Shown here: piece after piece, positions 1 to 6,016 of the stretch
Layout: every line of letters begins with the position of its first letter
Numbering within the stretch: position 1 is the stretch's first letter
Assembly: GCA_044349205.1 (NCBI GenBank)
Contig: JBIKRJ010000149.1
Span: 1-6,016, forward strand
Length of the DNA stretch: 6,016 nucleotides
Source: UBA9547 sp044349205
GTDB lineage: Bacteria; Bacteroidota; Bacteroidia; Cytophagales; UBA9547
Direction of reading: 5' to 3'
The notes under the pieces: model-generated
The model's database searches: none
What the model was told of the DNA's origin: nothing
What the model saw: only the letters and a program-made list of their open reading frames with translations
Translations under genes and position numbers: made by a program

Positions 1-36
1 GGTTCAAAAAGGCGAAATGGTTCGAATAAGCATCCT

Positions 37-1956
37 TTACAACTCGTCGTCCATATTTTTTTCTTCCTTTATTTCGCCATTTTCTTTGTAAAAAGTCCAG
101 TTGCCCCGCATTTGGTTTTCCTTGTAATTACCAACGGCATCCAATTTGCCGCTTGGATAATAAAATTTCCATTGGGCTTCTTTCAAACCATTCCTATACG
201 AGCCAATTCCTGAAAGATTGCCATTGTCGTGGTAATATTTCCACTCCCCTTCCGGCACCCCATTGGTGTATTTGCCCACTGCCGAAAGCGCATCGTTTTC
301 GTGGTAACTCTTGCGAAGACCATTTCCATCTTTAAAAGACCCTTTGTCCAACACGCGCCCATCTTTGTTCAGCAGGTCGCCAATGTTTTGCAATGTCCCT
401 TGTTTCCAATACTCTAGCTGCATCTGCCGGCCATTGTCGTAATAATAAGACCAAGTGCTGTCTTCTTTTCCAATACTGTACCAACCCAATATGGCGATTC
501 TGCTATTGGGATAATAATAGCGCCAAATACTATCTTCCTCGCCTCCCAAAAAAAGGCCTTCCGATTCCAATTGACCATTTGGGTGGTATATTTTCCAAAA
601 ACCATTTTCGAAATCATTTTCAAAAGAGCCCTCCATTTGTACATTTCCATTTTCGAAATAGCCTTTCCAATAACCTGTTTTTTCGCCATTGCTATAAAAA
701 CCCTCTTTGGCCAAGGTGCTATCGGGATAATATTCCAACCACAAACCGTCTGGTTGCCCTTGAAAATAAGCTCCTTGCGAGGAAAGTTGTCCGTTGTCGT
801 GATAGGTTTTCCATGAGCCCTCCTGCGCACCATTTTTGTACACCCCTCTCGATTTTATTTTGCCATTTTCGAAATATTCCGTCCAAACACTGTCTTCCTG
901 TCCATTTTTGTAATAACCTTCAGAGGCTAGCTTCCTATTTTCATAAAACTCTTTGCTAGGCCCATTTTCCAAACCGTTTGCATACGTTATTTCAGAAGCC
1001 ATCAACCCACTTTCATAAAATTCTCTGACTATGCCCTCCATTTTGTCCATCACAAAATGGATGTCCATTCTAGGTTTTCCATTGGGATACAAAAATTTAG
1101 CTTTGCCATTTTTCAATCCGTTTTTGTACTCATACACACCCGACAAATTTCCTTCTTCGTCATATAGTTTCACTTGCCCGTTGCCTTCTTTGAAAGACCC
1201 TTTGTACAATACGTTGCCCTTGGTGTCGCGACATTCCAATATCTCTTTCAGCAAACCATACTCGTATCGTTCTTTACGGGCTATTTTGCCGTTTTCGTAG
1301 AACAAAATCCAATCGCCATGCGGTTTGCCCTCTTCGTAGTTCAGTTTATTCTGCGGCTTTCCCGATTCAAAATAAGCCAGAGAAGTGCCATCGAGTTTCC
1401 CATTTCTGTAAAACATTTTCGACTGAATTTTGCCGTTCTCGTAATACGCGACCCATTCTCCCTCTTCCATTCCTTTTAGGAAAGTTCCTTCTTCCAAAGG
1501 TTTACCGCTGGGATCAAAACTTTTGAATTTGCCGTTTTCCAAGTCATTCTTGAAAAAAATCTCTTTTTCCATGGCGCCATTCTCATAGTAATACCGCCAA
1601 GCCCCCTCTTTTTTCCCTTGTTTGTATCGGCCTTGTATTTGCAAATGACCGCTTGGCAAGAAGGCCTCGTACAAGCTATCGAGCTGCCCGTTCAGGTGTG
1701 TGCCTTTTTCGCTGATACGGCCAGTAATGTAATAAAATGCAAATGGCCCATTCTCTTTGTCATTATAAGACACTTCGCCTTGTAGATTTCCATTCAAAAA
1801 ATAGAATTGCCACAAGCCTGTTTTAAGCGAGTCTTTGGTCCAATATCCTTTTGTTTTTATTTTTCCATTGCCATAAAACTCGATCAGTGTGTCTTGTGCC
1901 AAAACAAAACCGATTGCCTTACAGGCTAATAGAATTAGTAGAAGAATGCGCCTCAT
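37..1956 (-). CDS. Exported YwqK/MORN-like repeat protein (about 26 repeats)
   Basis: This 639-residue protein is almost entirely tandem repeats of about 24 residues with the pattern xWxxYYxNGxLxxxGxYxxGxxxG, as in COG2849/YwqK and MORN_2-type proteins. The start chosen is the ATG at 1956. The frame extends to a TTG at 1977, but the ATG gives a compact signal peptide: MRR, a hydrophobic run, then VLA|Q with likely cleavage after residue 20. An LLAC at residues 9-12 resembles a lipobox but lies very early, so signal peptidase I cleavage seems more likely. The mature protein should be periplasmic or surface-exposed. No enzymatic domain, membrane segment or T9SS sorting domain is visible, and the tail is acidic (MDDEL). 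Databases often call this family 'YwqK antitoxin', but an exported protein of this size with no partner toxin does not fit that name. The DUF58 gene lies 87 bases upstream on the same strand. Function is unknown; a structural or protein-binding role is inference. Confidence 0.9.
   Translation of the reverse strand: MRRILLLILLACKAIGFVLAQDTLIEFYGNGKIKTKGYWTKDSLKTGLWQFYFLNGNLQGEVSYNDKENGPFAFYYITGRISEKGTHLNGQLDSLYEAFLPSGHLQIQGRYKQGKKEGAWRYYYENGAMEKEIFFKNDLENGKFKSFDPSGKPLEEGTFLKGMEEGEWVAYYENGKIQSKMFYRNGKLDGTSLAYFESGKPQNKLNYEEGKPHGDWILFYENGKIARKERYEYGLLKEILECRDTKGNVLYKGSFKEGNGQVKLYDEEGNLSGVYEYKNGLKNGKAKFLYPNGKPRMDIHFVMDKMEGIVREFYESGLMASEITYANGLENGPSKEFYENRKLASEGYYKNGQEDSVWTEYFENGKIKSRGVYKNGAQEGSWKTYHDNGQLSSQGAYFQGQPDGLWLEYYPDSTLAKEGFYSNGEKTGYWKGYFENGNVQMEGSFENDFENGFWKIYHPNGQLESEGLFLGGEEDSIWRYYYPNSRIAILGWYSIGKEDSTWSYYYDNGRQMQLEYWKQGTLQNIGDLLNKDGRVLDKGSFKDGNGLRKSYHENDALSAVGKYTNGVPEGEWKYYHDNGNLSGIGSYRNGLKEAQWKFYYPSGKLDAVGNYKENQMRGNWTFYKENGEIKEEKNMDDEL
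40..1890 (-). repeat. In-frame tandem array of about 26 YwqK-type repeats (about 72-base period)
   Basis: From just after the signal peptide to the C-terminus the repeat protein divides by eye into 26 units of 22-25 residues, mostly 24, each carrying an aromatic cluster followed by NG or SG and a G-x-Y/F-x-x-G end. Clear units include EWVAYYENGKIQSK and SWKTYHDNGQLSSQ. At DNA level, complementary forms of TATTTCGAAAATGG, encoding YFENG, recur through the array, for example near 648 and 865. Units are diverged rather than identical, so this is an old array and not a recent expansion. Two units, at residues 239-260 and 525-546, are only 22 residues long and resemble each other more than their neighbours. 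Confidence 0.85.
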
Positions 1957-2043
1957 ATACTGTGATTGTTTCAACAAATTAACAAATAATAGCGAAAAAT
2001 GAAATGGCGAATTGATTCATTTCAAATATGAAGCAGTAGAAAT

Positions 2044-2955
2044 TCACAGCATTTTACTGCGTTTCACTAAATATGATTCCAATACTTTTTCCACCCCCTC
2101 TTGAATATCGGCACGCACATAGTCTATTTTTAACTGCGCGCAACGCAGCATTATTTGGCGGGCATTTTCCAACACTTTGGCTTTAAACATCTCGTAGACT
2201 TCCTGCGGCATCAATTTTATCTTTTCGGCCGTTTCTATGTCAATAAATTCTACTGGTCTATTTTCAAAATCAAGTTCCAATTCGGTTTTGCGGTCGTACA
2301 CATGAAAAAGCAAGACCTCGTTTTTGTTGTGCTTCAAATGCTGCAAGGAATTGAATAGCTGGTCTTGCTGCTCGGAATTGTCCATCATGTCGCTAAAAAT
2401 GACAATGAGCGAACGCTTGTGAATGGTTTCGGCCAAAGTGTGCAAAGCATCCGACACATTGCTTTTTTTGTTTGTCGCCTGTTCTGTTTTGGCCATAATG
2501 TTTTCCAATTCGGCAAACAATATGCGCAAATGCGTACTGGTTGACTTCACTTGGCTCTGAAATCCAACTTTCGTATCGAAAAAAGAAACACCAACCGCAT
2601 CGCGCTGTTTTTGAAGCAAATAAGCAAGACAGGCGCTGGCAAAAGCACTAAAGGCAATTTTCCCTTTCGATTGCATGGGAAAATACATAGAAGATGAAAT
2701 GTCCAACAAAATACGACATCGTAAATTGGTTTCTTCCTCAAATTTTTTTACATACAACTTGTCGGTCTTGGCAAAAATCTTCCAATCGACAAATCGGGTC
2801 GATTCGCCCGGATTAAAATGTTTGTGCTCCGAAAACTCGACTGAGAAGCCGTGATATGGCGACTTGTGCAAACCGGTGATAAAACCATCTACGGTTTGTT
2901 TGGCCAAAAACTCAAAATGACCAATTTTCTTTAATTCTACCTCTAATTCTGCCAT
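2044..2955 (-). CDS. DUF58 domain protein (vWA-like, soluble form)
   Basis: This 303-residue protein matches the DUF58 family. Residues 46-75 carry the signature HFNPGESTRFVDWKIFAKTD followed by LYVKKFEEE. A von Willebrand A-like fold follows, with a MIDAS-type DxSxS motif (D85, S87, S89 in LLDISSSM) and a second conserved aspartate, D189, in IVIFSDMMD. The usual MIDAS threonine appears to be replaced by serine (S165 in KSNVSDAL), by eye alignment. There is no signal peptide and no transmembrane helix, so it should be cytoplasmic; many other DUF58 proteins carry N-terminal membrane helices. The ATG at 2955 lies just before the family-typical N-terminus. In Bacteroidetes this protein usually sits beside a MoxR AAA+ ATPase and BatA/BatB genes. 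Here neither flank shows one: the repeat-protein gene is downstream and a divergent PUR gene is upstream. A role as a MoxR partner or protein-assembly factor is inferred from the family only. Confidence 0.92.
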   Translation of the reverse strand: MAELEVELKKIGHFEFLAKQTVDGFITGLHKSPYHGFSVEFSEHKHFNPGESTRFVDWKIFAKTDKLYVKKFEEETNLRCRILLDISSSMYFPMQSKGKIAFSAFASACLAYLLQKQRDAVGVSFFDTKVGFQSQVKSTSTHLRILFAELENIMAKTEQATNKKSNVSDALHTLAETIHKRSLIVIFSDMMDNSEQQDQLFNSLQHLKHNKNEVLLFHVYDRKTELELDFENRPVEFIDIETAEKIKLMPQEVYEMFKAKVLENARQIMLRCAQLKIDYVRADIQEGVEKVLESYLVKRSKML

Positions 2956-3140
2956 CGGTTACAATTTCGGACAAATATGAAAACAAAGCATTTTTCGAAT
3001 AGAAAAAAGAAAAAATAATTTTTGACACATCACATGGATTTACTTCAATATATAAAGAATAGAAATTCATCATATTATTATATTATCCAAAATAATGCTC
3101 TACTCAAATGTTGTATAAAAAACAAAACATCTAAAATTAG

Positions 3141-3174
3141 TTGTAAAATATATCAAAATCATTTTTTAATATTG
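3141..3174 (+). promoter_or_regulatory. Candidate Bacteroidetes-type promoter of the PUR-family gene
   Basis: A TTG at 3141-3143 and TAATATTG at 3167-3174 are separated by 23 bases. The published Bacteroidetes/Flavobacterium consensus is TTG, 17-23 bases, TAnnTTTG; the second box here matches 7 of 8 positions and the spacing is at the upper limit. Transcription would start near 3181, giving a leader of about 14 bases that still includes the TAAAA box. The region is so AT-rich that chance matches are likely, so this is only a candidate. Confidence 0.35.
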
Positions 3175-3179
3175 TGACT

Positions 3180-3184
3180 TAAAA
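3180..3184 (+). promoter_or_regulatory. TAAAA translation-initiation box before the GTG start
   Basis: TAAAA lies 10 bases upstream of the GTG at 3195. Bacteroidetes genes commonly lack a Shine-Dalgarno sequence and instead carry TAAAA a few bases before the start. The same T begins a TAA stop (3180-3182) in frame with the gene, so no upstream start is possible. This supports the GTG as the real start. Confidence 0.5.
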
Positions 3185-3194
3185 AGAAACAAAA

Positions 3195-3497
3195 GTGGAA
3201 GAAAATAACGACAACCAACTTATATTTTCAAAAAGAATAAGGGCAGGTAAACGCACCTATTTTATCGACATAAAACCTTCCAGAACCGGCGATTATTACA
3301 TTACACTAACAGAAAGCAGGAAAAAATCTGACGGAAACGTGGTAAGTTTCGACAAACACAAATTGTTTATTTACAAAGAGGATATTTTTAAATTTTCAGA
3401 AGCACTTAAAGAAACTTATATGCATTTGAAAACAAATCTTATGCCTAATTACGATTTCGAAGCCAATACGAGGTCGGAACAGTCGGAAGAGAACTAA
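3195..3497 (+). CDS. PUR-family DNA/RNA-binding protein (DUF3276)
   Basis: This is a 100-residue protein starting at GTG. Its core, IFSKRIRAGKRTYFIDIKPSRTGDYYITLTESRK (residues about 10-43) followed by KHKLFIYKEDIFKFSEAL (about 55-72), matches the short bacterial PUR/DUF3276 family, whose members fold like one PUR-alpha repeat and bind single-stranded nucleic acid; the Borrelia relative is structurally characterised. The length is normal for the family and the acidic tail (RSEQSEEN) is typical of its variable end. There is no signal peptide, so it is cytoplasmic. The start is fixed by an in-frame TAA 13 bases upstream. It is divergent from DUF58 and convergent with the S8 peptidase, so it is probably monocistronic. 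The DNA or RNA target and the regulatory role are not visible from the sequence. Confidence 0.92.
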   Translation: MEENNDNQLIFSKRIRAGKRTYFIDIKPSRTGDYYITLTESRKKSDGNVVSFDKHKLFIYKEDIFKFSEALKETYMHLKTNLMPNYDFEANTRSEQSEEN

Positions 3498-3500
3498 AAA

Positions 3501-5768
3501 TCAGTCTATAACAGTAAGTTTGATGGTGGTGGAAACACCATCTTCGGTGAAAATCTTGCCCAAGTATTGACCAGCTTTTAGCTTGCCAATGTGAAAATGA
3601 TGGAAACTTCCTTCAGCACCTTTGTATTGCACTATATTTTTTTCCACAACTTCGCCCAACAAATTCAATATTTGCAATTCCAGTTTGACCTCTTTCCCTT
3701 TTTTATCAAATACAATCAATTGATTTTCAACAGGATTATTGTACCAAAACCGATTCACACCCGAAGTGTATTCTTCAGAAGTGGCGGTGAGGTTTTGCAT
3801 AGAGGAAATAGCCTTGTACAAATTTAGTTTTCCAAATCCCCACTGATTATGTCCAGCTGTTGGTATCACGCCCGTAAACTGGTCGGTAGTGGTGTTGGTC
3901 GTCAAAACGGTTTTCACCTGTTGGAAAGTGAGCGAGGGGTTGGCTTCCAATAACACGGCGATGCAGCTAGCTAAAAAAGGTGAAGCAAGCGAGGTCACTT
4001 CAAAACCAAACCAATACCAAGTGCGATCTCCCAGCGTAAAAGCAGTTCCCTCTACCAAATAGTCCTTTTCGTTTCCGTTGGGGTCAATCGAAAAACGATT
4101 GGCAGGACATATTAAACTGGCAGGCGAGGATATTTCGGGTTTGGTACGGCCATCTAAAGTGGGGCCAAAACTAGAGAAAGGAGTTACCTGTCCCGAATCG
4201 GCTGAAAAGAAAACATCATGACCTAAAATATTTCGAAATTTGGTTTGGGCAACGTGTGCCCCTGCCGTAAAGATGCTTTTTGAAGTGCCTCCAAGTTCGC
4301 TTATGGTGTACTGTGTATCGCCCGTCAAATACCCCGACATGGTAAAACCTTTGGTAGTTTTGTTTGAAAAAAACGCATTTTGGGCACACCAACCATGCAC
4401 TTCGTTGTTTCTGCTGCTAATGCTCACCGCAATGTCTTTGCCCGTGTTTGTGTGATTGTGCAAAAAAGCTAAAAAACAATTGGGGCGGTTATTGGTCGAT
4501 GTTTTAGTCGTATTGACCACATATATCAAACTAGTGTCTTTGCCAAATGGCACCAGCAATTGGAAAGTCCCCTGATTGAGCGTTGAAAACGAACTGGAAG
4601 TGTAGCTTATGGCGCCTGTCACCTTGTCAATAGCCCTTATCACTATCTGAAAGCTAGAATTGGGTTTCCCCCACAAGTCGAGAATGGAAAAATTGACAGT
4701 ATCTGACTGCAAAACCAACGAAGAAGAAGTAGAAAAAGAAGACCCCGAGGTATGTTTCAAATGTATCACATCGCGCCCCCAATTGCCCGCTGCTCCTACC
4801 ACAATGCCTACCCCAGTAGCCACAATACTGTCTATGGCTTGGTCAAACAAAGAAGTACCATCGTGTGGACCTATCTGACTTCCCCAACTCAGATTAAAAA
4901 CACCCTTTTTTTTCAAATTGCTTGTTTCCCTAAAAAAATACTTCATACCGTCGAGCAGGCTATTGTCGGTTCTTTCCGAAGAAATCATGATCATTTTGGA
5001 ATTAAAGGCAGCACTTTTGTATTTTCCAATGCTGCCGTAGCCACTGGCTCCTAACGCCCCTGCCACTATGTTGCCGTGGTTTTCTTTCAATGAATCATTG
5101 CCAACTGCTAAGATTTCTTGCTCTCCCACAACTTCAGTTCCATAATTAAAGCCATTTGGTTTGCGTCCCGAATTCAGTGTCTGCGCCCAAACTTTCAGAA
5201 TGCGCAGGCTATCGCCATTTTCGGTTCGAAAAGCTGGATTGGAATATTCAATGCCCACATCGATAAGGCCAGTGATAATCCCTTTTCCGGTATAAGGCAT
5301 TGGCAACCCTACCCCACTGTGCACCAAATCGACTGCCGCATCGCGCCTTGCCGACATAAGCTGGGGTTCGGCCTTGCGGGCCAGGGAAAGATGGGCAATA
5401 CCTGAATATTGGGCAAGTTTTGCCAGCTTGTTGAGTCCAGTGGAAAAAGTGTACAAACCCTCAGCGACTTGACTGTATCTGCTACAGAAATGTTGCAGAC
5501 TGTCGCTGGTTTGGTTTGGTTTTAGTCGTAAAACACCACCCAATTCTGGGTTTCCATCGGCTATATTTACACCATAGTAGCTTTTCAAAAAAGATTTTTC
5601 AGGCTTTAGCTTGGCTTCCCAAAGGGCTATTCCAAACAGACCGTCGATACAGGGCTGAATGGGTTCTGTGAGCAGCTCTTTGGGTTCATTTGAAATGGGA
5701 GTGCCTTTTTGGGCAAACACACAATAAACAAATGAGGTAAGGAAGCAAATAATAAAGGCTTTTTTCAC
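3501..5768 (-). CDS. Secreted S8 (subtilisin-like) serine peptidase with T9SS sorting domain
   Basis: This 755-residue subtilase begins with a signal peptide (about residues 1-19, cleavage at VFA|Q). A probable N-terminal propeptide-like region (about 20-150) precedes the catalytic domain. The triad appears to be D170 in GLIDVGIEYSNP, H231 in ENHGNIVAGALGASG and S593 in VTSLASPFLAS, with the oxyanion asparagine N329 in VVGAAGNWG. The stretch FSSFGPTLDGRTKPEISSPA (531-550) is also typical of S8. Two things are unusual: the serine motif reads VTS rather than GTS, and 264 residues separate N329 from S593 against 66 in subtilisin BPN', implying an inserted beta-rich domain at roughly 335-500. The last 80 residues form a T9SS sorting domain, so the enzyme should cross the outer membrane and become anchored or released. 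Translation starts at GTG (5768), supported by an in-frame TAA just upstream. It is probably an active extracellular protease; substrate unknown. Confidence 0.92.
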   Translation of the reverse strand: MKKAFIICFLTSFVYCVFAQKGTPISNEPKELLTEPIQPCIDGLFGIALWEAKLKPEKSFLKSYYGVNIADGNPELGGVLRLKPNQTSDSLQHFCSRYSQVAEGLYTFSTGLNKLAKLAQYSGIAHLSLARKAEPQLMSARRDAAVDLVHSGVGLPMPYTGKGIITGLIDVGIEYSNPAFRTENGDSLRILKVWAQTLNSGRKPNGFNYGTEVVGEQEILAVGNDSLKENHGNIVAGALGASGYGSIGKYKSAAFNSKMIMISSERTDNSLLDGMKYFFRETSNLKKKGVFNLSWGSQIGPHDGTSLFDQAIDSIVATGVGIVVGAAGNWGRDVIHLKHTSGSSFSTSSSLVLQSDTVNFSILDLWGKPNSSFQIVIRAIDKVTGAISYTSSSFSTLNQGTFQLLVPFGKDTSLIYVVNTTKTSTNNRPNCFLAFLHNHTNTGKDIAVSISSRNNEVHGWCAQNAFFSNKTTKGFTMSGYLTGDTQYTISELGGTSKSIFTAGAHVAQTKFRNILGHDVFFSADSGQVTPFSSFGPTLDGRTKPEISSPASLICPANRFSIDPNGNEKDYLVEGTAFTLGDRTWYWFGFEVTSLASPFLASCIAVLLEANPSLTFQQVKTVLTTNTTTDQFTGVIPTAGHNQWGFGKLNLYKAISSMQNLTATSEEYTSGVNRFWYNNPVENQLIVFDKKGKEVKLELQILNLLGEVVEKNIVQYKGAEGSFHHFHIGKLKAGQYLGKIFTEDGVSTTIKLTVID
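3504..3743 (-). other. T9SS type A C-terminal sorting domain of the S8 peptidase
   Basis: Residues about 676-755 read as a small beta-sandwich of the type A T9SS sorting family: YNNPVENQLIV at the start, LELQILNLLGEVV in the middle, then HIGKLKAGQYLGKIF and a short final strand, STTIKLTVI. The NP-x-x-N-x-L-x-V opening, the G-x-V turn and the L-x-x-G-x-Y motif are the recognisable marks of this domain. It is normally removed by the sortase PorU when the cargo reaches the surface. No other gene in the window carries one. Confidence 0.85.
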
Positions 5769-5778
5769 TATAACTAGT

Positions 5779-5783
5779 TTTTA
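5779..5783 (-). promoter_or_regulatory. TAAAA translation-initiation box before the peptidase GTG start
   Basis: On the minus strand TAAAA occupies 5783 to 5779, 10 bases before the GTG at 5768. The same T begins an in-frame TAA stop (5783-5781), which excludes a longer N-terminus. The arrangement is the same as at the PUR-family gene, so the two GTG starts support each other. Confidence 0.5.
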
Positions 5784-6016
5784 GGGACTGTCAAAGGAGC
5801 AAATTAAATTACAAAAAACATACTAGATAGATTGCTTACTAAAAGAAATTGTAACCTGGCACATAGCTTGTATATCGAAAGCGTATAAGCTCTTTTTTTA
5901 CAAAAAATAAATTCAAAACCTAGTGCAAATCCAAATAACAAAGTAGCTTTTCAGATTCAACAAAATGCGTCACTAAAGGTTTTGAAGCCGACCAAAACAC
6001 ACACATATATATTTAT
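5784..6016. other. Upstream non-coding region of the S8 peptidase gene
   Basis: There is no ORF, tRNA or recognisable RNA fold here beyond the hairpin listed separately. It must contain the peptidase promoter if that gene is transcribed alone. The best minus-strand -7-like box near the start is TTAATTTG (5807 to 5800, 7 of 8 to TAnnTTTG), without a TTG at the usual distance. A more distant option is TTTG (5942 to 5939) followed after 16 bases by TAGGTTTT (5922 to 5915), whose spacing is shorter than normal. The edge is a CA/TA-rich stretch, and any gene beyond 6016 is outside view. Confidence 0.45.
5865..5899 (+). terminator. Weak hairpin plus T7 tract (possible intrinsic terminator)
   Basis: AGCT (5865-5868) pairs with AGCT (5888-5891), TATA (5871-5874) with TATA (5884-5887) and CG (5876-5877) with CG (5882-5883), with small bulges and a 4-base loop. 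Seven T residues follow at 5893-5899. The geometry resembles an intrinsic terminator on the plus strand, but the stem is AT-rich and bulged and no plus-strand gene ends here. On the minus strand the same hairpin would lie about 100 bases upstream of the peptidase start, possibly in its leader. Confidence 0.25.

Larger units (their letters stand above)
2956..3194. other. AT-rich divergent intergenic region
   Basis: These 239 bases separate the start codons of the DUF58 gene (minus) and the PUR-family gene (plus), so promoters for both should lie here. By hand count 50 of 239 bases are G or C (21%), far lower than the genes on either side. It contains A-tracts around 3003-3015, a TATTA-rich stretch at 3071-3086 and no ORF or RNA-like fold that I can see. 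On the minus strand TTCATATTTG (2981 to 2972) ends 16 bases before the DUF58 ATG and is a 7 of 8 match to the Bacteroidetes -7 box TAnnTTTG, but no TTG lies at the expected -33 distance. Confidence 0.7.

Noticed and set aside
13..24. CGAA/TTCG hairpin just downstream of the repeat-protein stop, considered as its terminator
   Set aside because: Only a 4-base stem with a 4-base loop, and no T-tract follows on the minus strand.
393..959. 188-residue plus-strand open frame, together with the 414-833 minus-strand alternative frame and other open frames within 153-1479
   Set aside because: These lie inside the repeat-protein gene. The period of about 72 bases is a multiple of three, so lack of stops in one repeat propagates to others and yields long shadow frames. 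Their translations show no family resemblance.
2155..2741. Alternative frames within the DUF58 gene (2155-2358 plus, 2547-2741 minus)
   Set aside because: Short, with no start signal of their own, and overlapping a frame whose DUF58 and MIDAS motifs run continuously.
37..2955. Toxin-antitoxin module formed by the YwqK-like and DUF58 genes
   Set aside because: DUF58 is not a toxin family, the YwqK-like protein is exported, and neither size nor spacing resembles known toxin-antitoxin pairs.
3071..3086. TATTA-rich short tandem pattern in the divergent region, considered as an iteron or binding-site array
   Set aside because: Irregular, very short and indistinguishable from low-complexity AT sequence.
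5118..5405. Plus-strand open frames opposite the S8 peptidase (3591-3827, 4240-4455, 4660-4878, 4752-5054, 5118-5405)
   Set aside because: All are fully antisense to a well-supported peptidase with recognisable motifs throughout, and their translations have no domain-like pattern.
5979..5998. GTTTTG/CAAAAC inverted repeat near the window edge
   Set aside because: Six AT-rich base pairs around an 8-base loop, expected by chance in this composition.

Overview
The window looks like ordinary chromosomal DNA from a member of the Bacteroidota (Bacteroidetes). Four things point there: a secreted subtilase ending in a type IX secretion (T9SS) sorting domain, a PUR/DUF3276 protein of the kind common in that phylum, a long secreted YwqK/MORN-like repeat protein, and TAAAA boxes instead of Shine-Dalgarno sequences before two start codons. 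Genus cannot be judged from the sequence. Nothing indicates a mobile element, phage, CRISPR array or RNA gene.

Layout. Bases 1-36 are a short tail with no gene. Minus-strand genes follow: a 639-residue exported protein made almost wholly of about 26 YwqK-type repeats (37-1956) and, upstream of it in the direction of transcription, a 303-residue soluble DUF58/vWA-like protein (2044-2955). The 87-base gap between them allows either co-transcription or separate promoters. A very AT-rich divergent intergenic region (2956-3194, 21% G+C by hand count) separates the DUF58 gene from a small plus-strand PUR-family nucleic-acid-binding protein (3195-3497, GTG start), which has a plausible Bacteroidetes-type promoter. 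That gene converges, with only 3 bases between stop codons, on a 755-residue minus-strand S8 serine peptidase (3501-5768, GTG start). The remainder (5769-6016) is the non-coding region upstream of the peptidase and contains one hairpin followed by a T-tract.

Functional picture. The peptidase carries both an N-terminal signal peptide and a T9SS sorting domain, so it should be sent to the cell surface or medium. The repeat protein has a signal peptide but no T9SS domain. The DUF58 and PUR proteins are cytoplasmic. Apart from a possible DUF58-repeat protein transcription unit, nothing in the sequence ties the four genes into one pathway. I do not see a convincing new multi-gene system. The more unusual points are the 12-unit higher-order periodicity in the repeat protein, a DUF58 gene with no adjacent MoxR ATPase gene, and a subtilase with an altered serine motif and a large insertion in its catalytic domain.
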